Below, in pieces: positions 17,606 through 25,447 of a stretch of 64,000 nucleotides of DNA. Made by a program: the position numbers and the translations under genes. The notes under the pieces were generated by a model. That model was not told the origin of the DNA and did no database searches. It saw only the letters and a program-made list of their open reading frames with translations. How positions within the stretch are numbered: position 1 is the first letter of the stretch; each line of letters begins with the position of its first letter. The stretch spans positions 1 to 64,000 of the forward strand of contig NZ_QTTQ01000011.1 in the NCBI RefSeq assembly GCF_003384935.1. The letters run 5' to 3'. The DNA is from Lutibacter oceani. GTDB lineage: Bacteria; Bacteroidota; Bacteroidia; Flavobacteriales; Flavobacteriaceae.

Positions 17606-18544
17606 TTATGAAATTATCATTTTATAAATAAATACACCATATAATACAATAAGTATTAAGCCTTCTTTCCAGCTTAATTTCATTTTAACTGGTGCAAAAA
17701 CCAAAGGAAAAACTAATAATGAAAAACCAAGCATCCAATAAATATCACTTGAAAGTAATCCTTGATCTGTAACTTTTATTGGTGTAATTATTGAAGTTAG
17801 TCCCAAAACTGCTAAAATATTAAATACATTAGATCCAATTAAATTTCCTAAAGAAATTGCCTTTTCCTTTTTTAATACTGCAATAACTGAAGCCGCTAGT
17901 TCAGGTATAGATGTTCCAACAGAAACAATTGTAATTCCAATAATACGCTCACTTACATTAAATTTTGTAGCCATACCAACTGCTCCATCTATTAACAATT
18001 CTGAACCTCCCCAAAGTGCCACACCTCCTATAACTAAATACAAAAAATCTTTATATAAAGGCAATTCAACATCGTCCTCAGGTAATTCATCAACAACTGC
18101 AGGTTTTTGAAATCGCAATAAATAAATCAAAAATACAATTAACATAGAAAATAGAATAATCCCTTCATTTCTCACCAACACACCATCAAAAGCAATAAAA
18201 ACATATAATAACAATGAAGAAATTATCATTACTGGCCAATCAGTTTTATAAAAACTTTTTTCTACACTAATAGTAGAAATTAAAATAGTAATTGCCAATA
18301 CCAAACCTAAATTTGCAATATTTGAACCAATAACATTTCCTAAAGCAATATCTGCGTGGTCATTTAAGGCTGATTTTATACTAACAATAAGCTCAGGAGC
18401 AGATGTGGCAAAAGAAACAACTGTCATACCAATTACAATTTTTGGTATTAATAAACGTAGTGAAAACCCAACAGCGGCCTTTAGTAACCAATTTCCACCT
18501 AAAATCAACAACACCAATCCAACTATCACAAACAGTAAATTCAT
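17606..18544 (-). CDS. Calcium/sodium antiporter (CaCA family)
   Basis: This inner-membrane cation exchanger has about ten membrane segments in two inverted repeats. Each repeat has the alpha motif: SFATSAPELIVS with GNVIGSNIANLGL in the first half, and SVGTSIPELAAS with GNLIGSNVFNIL in the second. These Glu and Asn/Ser residues coordinate Ca2+ or Na+ in the family. An acidic loop (VVDELPEDDVELPL) separates the halves. Of two possible starts, ATG at 18544 (MNLLFVIVG) places the first helix at the N-terminus and was chosen over 18562. It resembles YrbG. It stands alone, convergent with GSII. Confidence 0.9.
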   Translation of the reverse strand: MNLLFVIVGLVLLILGGNWLLKAAVGFSLRLLIPKIVIGMTVVSFATSAPELIVSIKSALNDHADIALGNVIGSNIANLGLVLAITILISTISVEKSFYKTDWPVMIISSLLLYVFIAFDGVLVRNEGIILFSMLIVFLIYLLRFQKPAVVDELPEDDVELPLYKDFLYLVIGGVALWGGSELLIDGAVGMATKFNVSERIIGITIVSVGTSIPELAASVIAVLKKEKAISLGNLIGSNVFNILAVLGLTSIITPIKVTDQGLLSSDIYWMLGFSLLVFPLVFAPVKMKLSWKEGLILIVLYGVFIYKMIIS

Positions 18545-18629
18545 ATAAATTCTTTTTTGCAAATATAGTAGAATTAAAATCTTATTAGTACTGCATTTAA
18601 TATTTGAGAAACTTAATATTTTGTTAAAT

Positions 18630-18673
18630 AACTATTTTTATAGTTGATTAACTAACTTAATAGTTTATATTTG
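18630..18673 (+). promoter_or_regulatory. blaI promoter with two AACTA-N6-TAGTT dyads
   Basis: AACTA-N6-TAGTT occurs at 18630-18645 and again at 18650-18665, exactly 20 bp apart. The -7 box TATATTTG lies at 18666-18673, directly after the second copy. TTG at 18644-18646 is a -33 element with 19 nt spacing, within the first copy. This fits BlaI/MecI dimers binding side by side over the core promoter and repressing their own operon. The operator assignment is inferred. Confidence 0.65.
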
Positions 18674-18691
18674 TTTAAAATATTTCAATAA

Positions 18692-19057
18692 ATGGAAAAA
18701 TTAACGAGTAAAGAAGAAGAAATAATGCACGTTTTATGGAAGCTTAAAAAGGCTTTTGTAAAAGAGGTTGTTGCAGATTTACCCAAACCTAAACCACATT
18801 ACAACACTGTTTCAACAGTAATTAGAAAAATGGAAGATAAGGGCTTTGTAAAACATGAAGCTTTTGGAAACACACATAGATACTACCCGAATATTTCAAA
18901 AGAAGATTACCGAAAAAAATATTTTTCAACAGTTATAAACAATTACTTCGAAAATTCATACAAAAATGTAGTTTCATTTTTCGCAAAAGAAGAAAAAATA
19001 AGCGTTGATGAGTTAAAAGAAATTATAAAGATTATTGAAAATAAAGAAAAACAATAA
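18692..19057 (+). CDS. blaI: BlaI/MecI family repressor
   Basis: This 121-residue winged-helix protein begins with EKLTSKEEEIMHVLWKLKKAFVKEVV and continues with PKPHYNTVSTVIRKMEDKGFVKHE, the recognition helix and wing of BlaI/MecI repressors. The C-terminal helices (YFENSYKNVVSFFAKE) form the dimer domain, cleaved in the classical systems when the partner peptidase senses a signal. It is cotranscribed with the M56 peptidase gene 2 bp downstream. Its promoter contains two matching dyads. The signal here need not be a beta-lactam; such pairs are common in Bacteroidota without a beta-lactamase. Confidence 0.9.
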   Translation: MEKLTSKEEEIMHVLWKLKKAFVKEVVADLPKPKPHYNTVSTVIRKMEDKGFVKHEAFGNTHRYYPNISKEDYRKKYFSTVINNYFENSYKNVVSFFAKEEKISVDELKEIIKIIENKEKQ

Positions 19058-19059
19058 TT

Positions 19060-20847
19060 ATGGACTATTTATTAAAGGCAAGTGGTTTAGTAATAATACT
19101 TTTTTTATTTTATTACTTTTTTCTAAAAAATGAAACGTTTTTTAAATCTATTAGAAGTTACTTTTTAATTGGTTTAATAATTGTTGTTTCAATTCCTTTA
19201 GTTGAAATACCAATATATGTAGAACAAACTGTTTCCCAGTTTAAAGCAGTTAATTTTACAGAAATTTCTTCAACTCAATTAATTTCACAAGAATCTTTTA
19301 ATTGGTTACAATTAATTACAATTGCATACTTAATAGGTGCTGTATTTTTTTGCTTAAAATTTTTTATTCAACTAATTTCGTTAGGTTATTTACTATCAAA
19401 GCACGAGTTTATAAAACAAGGCAACTATTATTTTGTTGAAACTTTAAAAAATATTTCTCCATTTTCATTTTTTAATATAATTATTTACAATAAAAACCAA
19501 TTTTCTATTGATGAACTTGAGCAAATTATTAATCACGAAAAAGCTCATGTGTTACAATGGCATTCTGTTGACACAATTTTGGCTCATTTATTAGTAATTA
19601 CATTATGGTTTAACCCGTTTGTATGGTTATATAAAAAGGCTGTTCAGCAAAATTTAGAATTTTTAGCTGATGCGTATGCTCTTGAAATGGCTCAAAACCA
19701 AAAACTTTACAAACTCACTTTATTAAAAACCTGTAGTTCTAATTTTTGTACAGAAATAACAAATAATTTTTACAATTCACTAATAAAAAAACGAATAGAT
19801 ATGTTACACAAAAAGCGATCAAAAAATAAAAGTCAATGGAAATATGCATTGTTATTACCTTTAATTACTGCATTTATAATAACATTTAATACAAAAACAA
19901 TAGCACAAGAAAAGAAACTAGTTGAAATTGAAGAGGTTGACAATTTAAAAGTAGAATTACTTATAGATAAAAATTCAACAAACGAAACTTTAAAAGAAGA
20001 AACAGATTTTTTCAAAAAAGAATTTAATATAGTTTTAAATTTTAAAGGAATTAAAAGAAATTCAGATAATGAAATTACTGCAATTAAAATAAATACAAAA
20101 GGAGATAACATAAAAGCAATGTTTGAAAATAAAGGAAATGAACCTATAAAACCAATAAAAATCTCCTATGATTCTAATGCTAATTCTGTTTCAATTGGTA
20201 ATGTAAAAGAATTACATGATAAACATTATTCCAATAATATTCATATAATAAGTGATACTAAAATTGATAAACCAGATGCTAAAGGCAAAAATTACATATT
20301 TGTCACATCAGATGGAGATAAAAAAACTTGGACTTCAAAAGGTGATAAAAAAGAAAATATTGTTTTTTTCTCAAATAACGGTAATGATTCTATCGTTAAA
20401 AAAGAAACAATTATTTTAAAAGGTGACCACGAAAATGTTTGGATACAAGAAAATGATGAAAACGAAAAAATTACAATTAATATTAATGACGAGGTAGAAG
20501 ATGGCGAAAACATTTTTGTTCTGAAAGAAAATGGTGAAAAAGGAAAATTACATAAGGTAAAAATTAAAAAAGGAAAATTTATTTCCGATGGTGGAGTAAT
20601 AATTAAAAACAATAATAAGTTTTCAGATGACTCTTATGTAAAAGAAAAAAACATAATGGTTTTTAGTTCTGATAAAGAAAAACCTATTATCTACATTAAT
20701 GGTAATTTATCAACAAATGAAGCTCTAAAAGAGTTAGACCCAAATATTATTGAAAAAATGGAAGTTTTAAAAGGTGATAATGCAATTAAAGAATATGGCG
20801 AAAAAGCAAAAAATGGAGTTATATTAATTACTACAAAAAAGAAATAA
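19060..20847 (+). CDS. BlaR1-like M56 membrane peptidase
   Basis: This sensor-type zinc peptidase is the partner of the BlaI-like repressor. N-terminal membrane helices (residues about 5-60 and 80-110) precede the zinc motif HEKAH (H159-H163, the HExxH form). WFNPFVWLYKKAVQQNLEFLADAYA follows, with the third zinc ligand (E/D), then another helix (about 262-280). The 310-residue C-terminal part is not a penicillin-binding domain. It is a charged Lys/Asp-rich region ending in a TonB-plug-like segment (LKELDPNIIEKMEVLKG, then GVILITTKKK), seen in other Bacteroidota M56 proteins. The signal is unknown. Confidence 0.85.
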   Translation: MDYLLKASGLVIILFLFYYFFLKNETFFKSIRSYFLIGLIIVVSIPLVEIPIYVEQTVSQFKAVNFTEISSTQLISQESFNWLQLITIAYLIGAVFFCLKFFIQLISLGYLLSKHEFIKQGNYYFVETLKNISPFSFFNIIIYNKNQFSIDELEQIINHEKAHVLQWHSVDTILAHLLVITLWFNPFVWLYKKAVQQNLEFLADAYALEMAQNQKLYKLTLLKTCSSNFCTEITNNFYNSLIKKRIDMLHKKRSKNKSQWKYALLLPLITAFIITFNTKTIAQEKKLVEIEEVDNLKVELLIDKNSTNETLKEETDFFKKEFNIVLNFKGIKRNSDNEITAIKINTKGDNIKAMFENKGNEPIKPIKISYDSNANSVSIGNVKELHDKHYSNNIHIISDTKIDKPDAKGKNYIFVTSDGDKKTWTSKGDKKENIVFFSNNGNDSIVKKETIILKGDHENVWIQENDENEKITININDEVEDGENIFVLKENGEKGKLHKVKIKKGKFISDGGVIIKNNNKFSDDSYVKEKNIMVFSSDKEKPIIYINGNLSTNEALKELDPNIIEKMEVLKGDNAIKEYGEKAKNGVILITTKKK

Positions 20848-20869
20848 TTATTTTAAATAAGCTTTTAAT

Positions 20870-20910
20870 AAAACACACTTTTTCTAAATTGGGAAAGTGT
20901 GTTTTATTTT
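20870..20910 (+). terminator. Terminator after the BlaR1-like gene
   Basis: AAACACACTTT and AAAGTGTGTTT form an 11-bp stem with a loop of about 12 nt and a T-rich tail, 23 bp after the stop codon. Confidence 0.8.
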
Positions 20911-21407
20911 TTATAAAATAATGAAAACCCATATTTTATCCAATCTAGAGCATACTTTCTCCTTTACTTTTCAAAAGTAATTTAAAAAACACTATTGTTT
21001 TATTACAAATTTTAAGTTTTGCTATGTTTATTATTACTTTTCAAAATTATAATATAGCATAAAACTTACATCAACAAATTAATATTATAAATTAGCTTAC
21101 GATTAAAAATCAAATTAATTAATATGGCTCTAAATTTTTGCAAGTAATTTATTAAATACCATACCTTCTTTTAAGAATTAATTCTCACACTATTTATTAA
21201 CCTTAAAAACAATTAGTATGACATCAATTTTTGCATTATTAACTGCACTAATATTAACTATTATTAATTATTTTTTCTAAACCCTAATTAACTTTTCCAT
21301 TCGGTTTTTGGATTATTAACATTACTAATTTAAAATGTCAAATATCAAATCAGCTCTAAACATTTCCTACTTTTTTGTGGGATTTGTTTTTTATGTATTT
21401 TTACAAA
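20911..21407. other. AT-rich gap with no confident gene
   Basis: About 500 bp, very AT-rich, with several short palindromes such as TACTTTTCAAAAGTA near 20960. The only reading frame of note is the 20-residue hydrophobic peptide at 21218. No RNA family is recognised. Confidence 0.5.
21218..21280 (+). CDS. Possible 20-residue membrane peptide
   Basis: ATG at 21218 opens a 20-codon frame (MTSIFALLTALILTIINYFF) that is hydrophobic along almost its whole length and could span the membrane once. It has no recognised relatives in my memory, no clear promoter and no ribosome binding site, so it could easily be chance in AT-rich DNA. Listed because the gap otherwise lacks coding sequence. Confidence 0.2.
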   Translation: MTSIFALLTALILTIINYFF

Positions 21408-21557
21408 ATGAAAAAAAAGTTATTTAAATTATTAGCAAAATTAAATAAGATAATTTTTCCAAGTTTTTCTAAAAGTAAACTTGAAATTAGCAAAGCCAAA
21501 AAATGGCAAATGGCTATTATTGGATGGCGTTATTTTGTTACAAAAAATAGTTTGTAA
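21408..21557 (+). CDS. Small basic flavobacterial protein next to tRNA-Arg
   Basis: This 49-residue, Lys-rich protein starts at MKKKLFKLLAKLNKIIFPSF and ends WQMAIIGWRYFVTKNSL. A longer frame from 21375 exists, but the ATG at 21408 gives the compact form I recall as conserved in flavobacteria, where it is sometimes labelled SsrA-binding protein. That label is not supported, because SmpB is about 150 residues and unrelated in motif. Its function is unknown. Its 3' end overlaps the -33 element of the tRNA-Arg promoter. Confidence 0.6.
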   Translation: MKKKLFKLLAKLNKIIFPSFSKSKLEISKAKKWQMAIIGWRYFVTKNSL

Positions 21558-21580
21558 ATTATAAAAAAATAGTATATTTG
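21551..21580 (+). promoter_or_regulatory. Promoter of tRNA-Arg
   Basis: TTTG (21551-21554) and TATATTTG (21573-21580), with 18 nt between, give an almost ideal Bacteroidota promoter, 13 nt before the tRNA 5' end. Confidence 0.8.
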
Positions 21581-21592
21581 CACCCTCAAAAC

Positions 21593-21666
21593 GGCCTCGT
21601 GGCGCAACTGAATAGCGCACTTGATTACGGCTCAAGAGGTTACAGGTTTGAATCCTGTCGAGGTCA
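21593..21666 (+). tRNA. tRNA-Arg(ACG)
   Basis: The cloverleaf can be drawn in full. The acceptor stem is GGCCTCG (21593-21599) with CGAGGTC (21659-21665), including one G-T pair. The D stem is GCGC/GCGC. The anticodon stem CTTGA/TCAAG encloses loop TTACGGC with anticodon ACG at 21627-21629. The T stem is ACAGG/CCTGT with loop TTTGAAT. The discriminator is A21666, and CCA is not encoded. ACG (read as ICG) decodes CGN arginine codons. The integrase gene starts 222 bp downstream, so the 3' end of this tRNA is probably the island attachment site. Confidence 0.95.
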
Positions 21667-21690
21667 CTAATGTTTTTAACATTTCAAACC

Positions 21691-21732
21691 AAATCCTTGT
21701 AAACATTATGTTTTATAAGGATTTTTTTTTTT
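21691..21732 (+). terminator. Terminator after tRNA-Arg
   Basis: AAATCCTT (21691-21698) and AAGGATTT (21717-21724) form an 8-bp stem with an 18-nt loop followed by a run of T to 21732. Confidence 0.75.
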
Positions 21733-21768
21733 AGACCAACATATAAATTGATTTAATTTAATATATTT

Positions 21769-21816
21769 GGTCAACAAATCGGTCAACAAAAATTTGCGCG
21801 GTCAACATTGTTGACC
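21769..21816. repeat. GGTCAACA iterons, probable integrase arm or excision sites
   Basis: GGTCAACA occurs in direct orientation at 21769-21776, 21781-21788 and 21800-21807. It occurs inverted (TGTTGACC) at 21809-21816, so the last two form a perfect 17-bp dyad. A diverged copy (GACCAACA) lies near 21734. They sit between the tRNA end and the integrase start at 21888, where arm-type sites of tyrosine recombinases or Xis sites are expected. Their function is inferred. Confidence 0.6.
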
Positions 21817-21887
21817 AGATGACCAAAAAACCATAGTTGATTTGACTTTCGTCTTGAATAAAGTTTAACTTAAAAAAGACGACAACT

Positions 21888-23156
21888 ATGAAAACATCGA
21901 CAACTTTTTCAATCCTTATTTGGATTAACGCTTCGCGTGCAAAAAACAATCAAGCTGAATTATACGCAAGAATTACGGTAAATCAAAAACGAGCGAATAT
22001 TAGTTTAAAGAGGAAAATTAATATTGATTCCTGGGATAAATCAAAATCCAAGCTAAAAGGAAACAGTGAATATGCAAGAAATCAAAACCAATTTATTGAA
22101 CAAATTAAAGCCAAACTACACAAAATTCATATTGATTTATTCAATCAAGAAAAGCTAATCACAGCTCAATTAATAAAAGCTACATTCTTAGGTGAAGGAG
22201 AGAAAAACAAATCTCTAAATGAAATCATTACTTACCATTCAAAAATAATTAATAATACCTTAGCTTCAGGAACAATTAGAAATTTTGGAATTACTGAAAA
22301 CTACATTTCTAAGTTTTTAGAACAAAAAAGAAAAACCACCGACATTTACTTAAATGAATTGAATTATAAATTTATTTGTGATTTTGAAAGCTTCCTTAAT
22401 AGTTATTGGCCAAAAGGACACCCAAAAGCAATGGGACATAATACTGTTATGAAGCATCTCCAACGTCTTCGAAAAATAGTAACCCTCGCCTACCACTTAG
22501 AATGGTTACATAAAGACCCATTTATAAGGTGGAAACCTACTTTTGAAAAAACGAATAGAGAATTTCTTTCAGACTGTGAATTATCAAATATAGAATCTCA
22601 CGAATTCATTTCAGAACGATTGGAAAGAGTTCGCGATTTATTTGTGTTTAGTTGCTACACTGGTATTAGTTATAGCGATATAATGAATCTAACCAAAGGT
22701 CATATTCACTTAGGCATTGATGGTAATAATTGGATTATTACTAAACGTCAAAAAACAAACATAATAGTTAAAGTTCCAATACTTGAAAAAGCACAATATC
22801 TCATTGATAAGTATAGTACACATCCAATTACAAAAGTAACAGGAACACTCTTTCCAATAATTACGAATGAAAAATTAAACTCATATTTAAAGGAAGTAGC
22901 TAATTTTTCTGGTATCAAAAAGAATCTAACATTTCATATGGCACGTCATACTTTTGCAACTACCGTAACCTTAACAAACGGTGTTCCAATAGAAACCGTA
23001 TCAAAAATGTTAGGCCATACAAAACTGGCAACTACTCAAATTTATGCACGTGTTATTGAACGAAAAGTAAGTGAAGATATGAACAATCTTAAGGTATTAT
23101 TAGCTAATAAATCCAATCAAACAAAGGGAAAAGAAAACCAAAAATCAATTAGTTAG
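21888..23156 (+). CDS. Tyrosine recombinase, IntDOT-like integrase
   Basis: This integrase of a Bacteroidota mobile element has 422 residues: an arm-binding domain (about 1-110), a SAM-like core-binding domain (about 110-220) and a catalytic domain. The catalytic residues are H350-x-x-R353 (HMARHTFAT), H377 (GHTK) and nucleophile Y386 (IYARV). The first catalytic Arg, expected in the TGxRYSD motif, is Ser261 (TGISYSD). Loss of this Arg is known in IntDOT of CTnDOT, so the enzyme should still work. It lies just downstream of tRNA-Arg, which is probably its attachment site, and is followed by rteC. Confidence 0.93.
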   Translation: MKTSTTFSILIWINASRAKNNQAELYARITVNQKRANISLKRKINIDSWDKSKSKLKGNSEYARNQNQFIEQIKAKLHKIHIDLFNQEKLITAQLIKATFLGEGEKNKSLNEIITYHSKIINNTLASGTIRNFGITENYISKFLEQKRKTTDIYLNELNYKFICDFESFLNSYWPKGHPKAMGHNTVMKHLQRLRKIVTLAYHLEWLHKDPFIRWKPTFEKTNREFLSDCELSNIESHEFISERLERVRDLFVFSCYTGISYSDIMNLTKGHIHLGIDGNNWIITKRQKTNIIVKVPILEKAQYLIDKYSTHPITKVTGTLFPIITNEKLNSYLKEVANFSGIKKNLTFHMARHTFATTVTLTNGVPIETVSKMLGHTKLATTQIYARVIERKVSEDMNNLKVLLANKSNQTKGKENQKSIS

Positions 23157-23212
23157 CTATAATTTAATGATTTTTAGTATTTTGGCTTTTTAAATTAGCA
23201 ACTGAAAAATCT

Positions 23213-24055
23213 ATGAAAGAAATTAATACACTTATAGAAAACTATAAGTTTAAAATTACTATTGTAAAAAAGTCAAACCAGGGTGAGTTAAAAAAAATCA
23301 GTGAAAGTATTAAAATTACAAGAGAATTTTTAAATCAACTAAGAGTTTATATCAGAAAAAATGATTTCACTTCGAAAGAAGATGAAATCATTTTTTTTAA
23401 ATATCAAAAACCAATAATACTTGGGCAATTAATGTATTTATCTGCTAAAAATACATTTCTAATTGAAAAACCAACTACAAGTATTTCACATAAAAGAAAT
23501 TTCATTAAAAAGTCTTTGAAAAAAATCGAAGCTAAGAAAAAGCGAAATTTAGAATTTTTTAAATATTACACTCATAATGGCTCTAGTTTAGATGATAAAT
23601 ATTTTATACGAGGCAACAGCCAACTTGAATTATTTAGCAATGTTTTTCTTTTAGACAAAGATCCCATTTTTTCAACAAGTCACGATATAAAAGCAGCTGA
23701 AGTTATTGCCTATGATTTAATTACAAAATTTTATGCAAAAGAAATTTTAAGATTAAAACAAGAAGAAAATAATAGCAAAGTTAAAATTGTAAAGCCTCCA
23801 ATTCTAAATGATTTATCCTGGACAGGTTCTAAAACCGAATTAGTAGAACTGTTATACGGTCTTAATGCTGCAGGAGCTATCAGAAATGGTCAAGCAGAGA
23901 TGAAAAAATTAGTGGAGGTGTGCAAAGAACTGTTCGGAATAGATTTAGGTAATATTTACAAAACTTATAGTGAAATAAAGTTACGAGAAAATGAACCAAC
24001 AAAATTTCTAGATTTAATGAAGAACAGACTTCTTCAAAAAATGCAAATTGAATAG
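23213..24055 (+). CDS. rteC: RteC-family element regulator
   Basis: RteC activates the excision genes of Bacteroides conjugative transposons. This 280-residue protein has the family's C-terminal block: LSWTGSKTELVELLYGLNAAGAI, then MKKLVEVCKELFGIDLGNIYKT and the ending KLRENEPTKFLDLMKNRL. The basic N-terminal half (KKNLEFFKYYxxxxSxLDxxYF-like text) is also typical. It lies 56 bp after the integrase and is followed by a hairpin-rich regulatory region (24116-24332) and an Xis-like gene, the expected targets. No RteA/RteB two-component genes are seen. Confidence 0.85.
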   Translation: MKEINTLIENYKFKITIVKKSNQGELKKISESIKITREFLNQLRVYIRKNDFTSKEDEIIFFKYQKPIILGQLMYLSAKNTFLIEKPTTSISHKRNFIKKSLKKIEAKKKRNLEFFKYYTHNGSSLDDKYFIRGNSQLELFSNVFLLDKDPIFSTSHDIKAAEVIAYDLITKFYAKEILRLKQEENNSKVKIVKPPILNDLSWTGSKTELVELLYGLNAAGAIRNGQAEMKKLVEVCKELFGIDLGNIYKTYSEIKLRENEPTKFLDLMKNRLLQKMQIE

Positions 24056-24115
24056 TATAAAAACATACTAGACTGACAATCAGTAAATAACTAAAATACA
24101 GTTGTTCTTTTTTTT

Positions 24116-24137
24116 CGGTAGTTGAACCCGACTACCG
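24116..24137. repeat. 22-bp hairpin repeat, copy 1
   Basis: CGGTAGT, loop TGAACCCG and ACTACCG form a stem-loop. The same 22 bp recur at 24311-24332, 195 bp away. It has no downstream T-run, so it is more likely a protein-binding or recombination site than a terminator. Confidence 0.7.
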
Positions 24138-24166
24138 AAAACGTAATTTTTGTCGTTTTTACATCA

Positions 24167-24202
24167 AAAAACAGCATATTTTAACCAAAATTATGCTGTT
24201 TT
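24167..24202 (+). terminator. Terminator of the integrase-rteC unit
   Basis: AAAACAGCATA (24167-24177) and TATGCTGTTTT (24192-24202) form a perfect 11-bp stem with a 14-nt loop and a T-rich end. It lies between the two copies of the 22-bp hairpin repeat. Confidence 0.75.
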
Positions 24203-24310
24203 ATCTTTATTTATAAATCTCAATTCAAAAAAAAAGGACTCTTTAAAATTATTTTTTAGGTAAAACATTAATTATCAATATTTAAGAGTTTTCTAAATGT
24301 TAAAATTTAT

Positions 24311-24332
24311 CGGTAGTTGAACCCGACTACCG
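24311..24332. repeat. 22-bp hairpin repeat, copy 2
   Basis: Identical to the copy at 24116-24137 over 24 bp including the following AA. It lies about 87 bp upstream of the Xis-like gene and may be an operator for RteC or for that gene. Inferred from position only. Confidence 0.7.
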
Positions 24333-24418
24333 AAGAATTCCCAAAAAAAGGTTTCAGCTTTGTAGCACGAAAGTCAAATCGCTATAAACTAATTATTAAT
24401 TTAAAAAATGCTGAAACT

Positions 24419-24697
24419 ATGCCAACACAAATTATTACAACCGATGATTTAAGAGAATTCAAAATTGAATTACTAGAAGACATTAAAAGTTTACTTCAAA
24501 AAAATACTGCTGTTCCACAAAAGAAATATTTAAAATCAGCAGAAATGATGAAACTTTTAAAAGTAAGTCAAGGAACACTTCAAACTTTAAGAATTAATGG
24601 AACACTACCCTACACTAAAATTGGAGGAATCATTTTCTATGATGCAGATGAAATTTCAAAAGTAATGAAAGAAAACAGCATTCATAATAAATTTTAA
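24419..24697 (+). CDS. Helix-turn-helix protein, Xis-like
   Basis: A 92-residue DNA-binding protein with a coiled N-terminal segment (DDLREFKIELLEDIKSLLQ) and a MerR/excisionase-type winged helix: YLKSAEMMKLLKVSQGTLQTLRINGTLPYTKIGGIIFYDADEI. Such proteins bend DNA in excision of Bacteroidota elements or control transfer genes. A longer frame from 24317 would run through the hairpin repeat, so ATG at 24419 was preferred. It sits between rteC and the replication-type protein. Confidence 0.75.
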   Translation: MPTQIITTDDLREFKIELLEDIKSLLQKNTAVPQKKYLKSAEMMKLLKVSQGTLQTLRINGTLPYTKIGGIIFYDADEISKVMKENSIHNKF

Positions 24698-24702
24698 CTT
24701 AC

Positions 24703-24752
24703 GTCATTCCGCACGGTTGCTGAGCCTATCGAAGTATGATGCGGAATCTCAT
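24703..24752. repeat. REP-like element 1 (intergenic)
   Basis: ATTCCGCA (24706-24713) and TGCGGAAT (24740-24747) flank a core GAGCCTATCGAAG. The GAGC-xxx-TCGA core recurs at 25350 and 26221. The element is GC-richer than its surroundings. Confidence 0.55.
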
Positions 24753-24763
24753 TCTATAAAACT

Positions 24764-25447
24764 ATGAATTACATCAAACACCTCAACGGTGTATTGCATC
24801 AATTTTCAAAAGATACACGTTTAAATCCAACTCATATAAGTCTATACATTGCCTTATTTCAGTTTTGGAATTACAACCGATTTCCTAATGAATTTTATAT
24901 AAACCGTGAAGAAATAATGAAATTTTCTAAAATTGGATCTAATACCACATATCACCGTTGTATAAAAGAGTTAAGTCATTGGAGATACATCCTTTACAGT
25001 CCATCACACAACCCATTTAAAGGCAGTAAAGTGAAGTTGTTTAATTTCAGTACAAGCGATAAGCAAGCCGTGTATTTAGACTCTACCATAAACGGACAAG
25101 CACTGGTATCTTATATAAACATTAATAAACATACTATAAACTTTATTAAACTAGAGGCAATCGCAAAAGAAAAATTGATTTTAGATTTTTTTAAAAAAGA
25201 AAATTATCCAGAATTGGAAGCCAAAAAATTTTTCAATCATTATCAGGGAATTGGTTGGAAAGTTGGTGGAAAAGCAAAAATGGTAGATTGGCAAGCTACG
25301 GCCAGAAGTTGGATGCTAAAAGCTGAAGAAATGAATTTGTCAGTTCGAGCGCAGTCGAGAACAAAGAATGAAAACAATTTACCACTTAACCAAAATCAAG
25401 ACAACCTCCACACCAACCAAAACAAAAATTACGATGAACCACTTTAA
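24764..25447 (+). CDS. Replication-initiator-like protein of the element
   Basis: A 227-residue protein with an N-terminal winged-helix region (ISLYIALFQFWNYNRF, INREEIMKFSKIGSNTTYHRCIKEL) and a C-terminal segment (ILDFFKKENYPELEAKKFFNHYQGIGW, then DWQATARSWMLKAEE) like the DnaD-type end of replication initiators. Similar proteins are usual in Bacteroidota mobile elements between the Xis-like gene and the ATPase. A REP-like core is translated within it as SVRAQSRT near residue 194. The Asn/Gln-rich tail appears disordered. The function is inferred. Confidence 0.6.
   Translation: MNYIKHLNGVLHQFSKDTRLNPTHISLYIALFQFWNYNRFPNEFYINREEIMKFSKIGSNTTYHRCIKELSHWRYILYSPSHNPFKGSKVKLFNFSTSDKQAVYLDSTINGQALVSYININKHTINFIKLEAIAKEKLILDFFKKENYPELEAKKFFNHYQGIGWKVGGKAKMVDWQATARSWMLKAEEMNLSVRAQSRTKNENNLPLNQNQDNLHTNQNKNYDEPL
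25341..25362. repeat. REP-like element 2 inside a CDS
   Basis: CAGTTCGAGCGCAGTCGAGA plus AC, with the GAGCnnAGTCGA core shared with 26213-26238 and, less exactly, 24703-24752. It is read in frame in the replication-type gene without breaking it. Confidence 0.5.

Noticed and set aside
19060-20847. Beta-lactam sensor function for the BlaR1-like protein
   Set aside because: The C-terminal part lacks a penicillin-binding domain and no beta-lactamase gene is near; only the peptidase domain is shared.
21408-21557. SsrA-binding protein label for the small basic protein
   Set aside because: It is only 49 residues and lacks SmpB motifs; the name seems to be a legacy label.
24116-24137. Transcription terminator
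   Set aside because: The hairpin is perfect but has no T-run downstream on either strand, and the identical second copy lacks one too.
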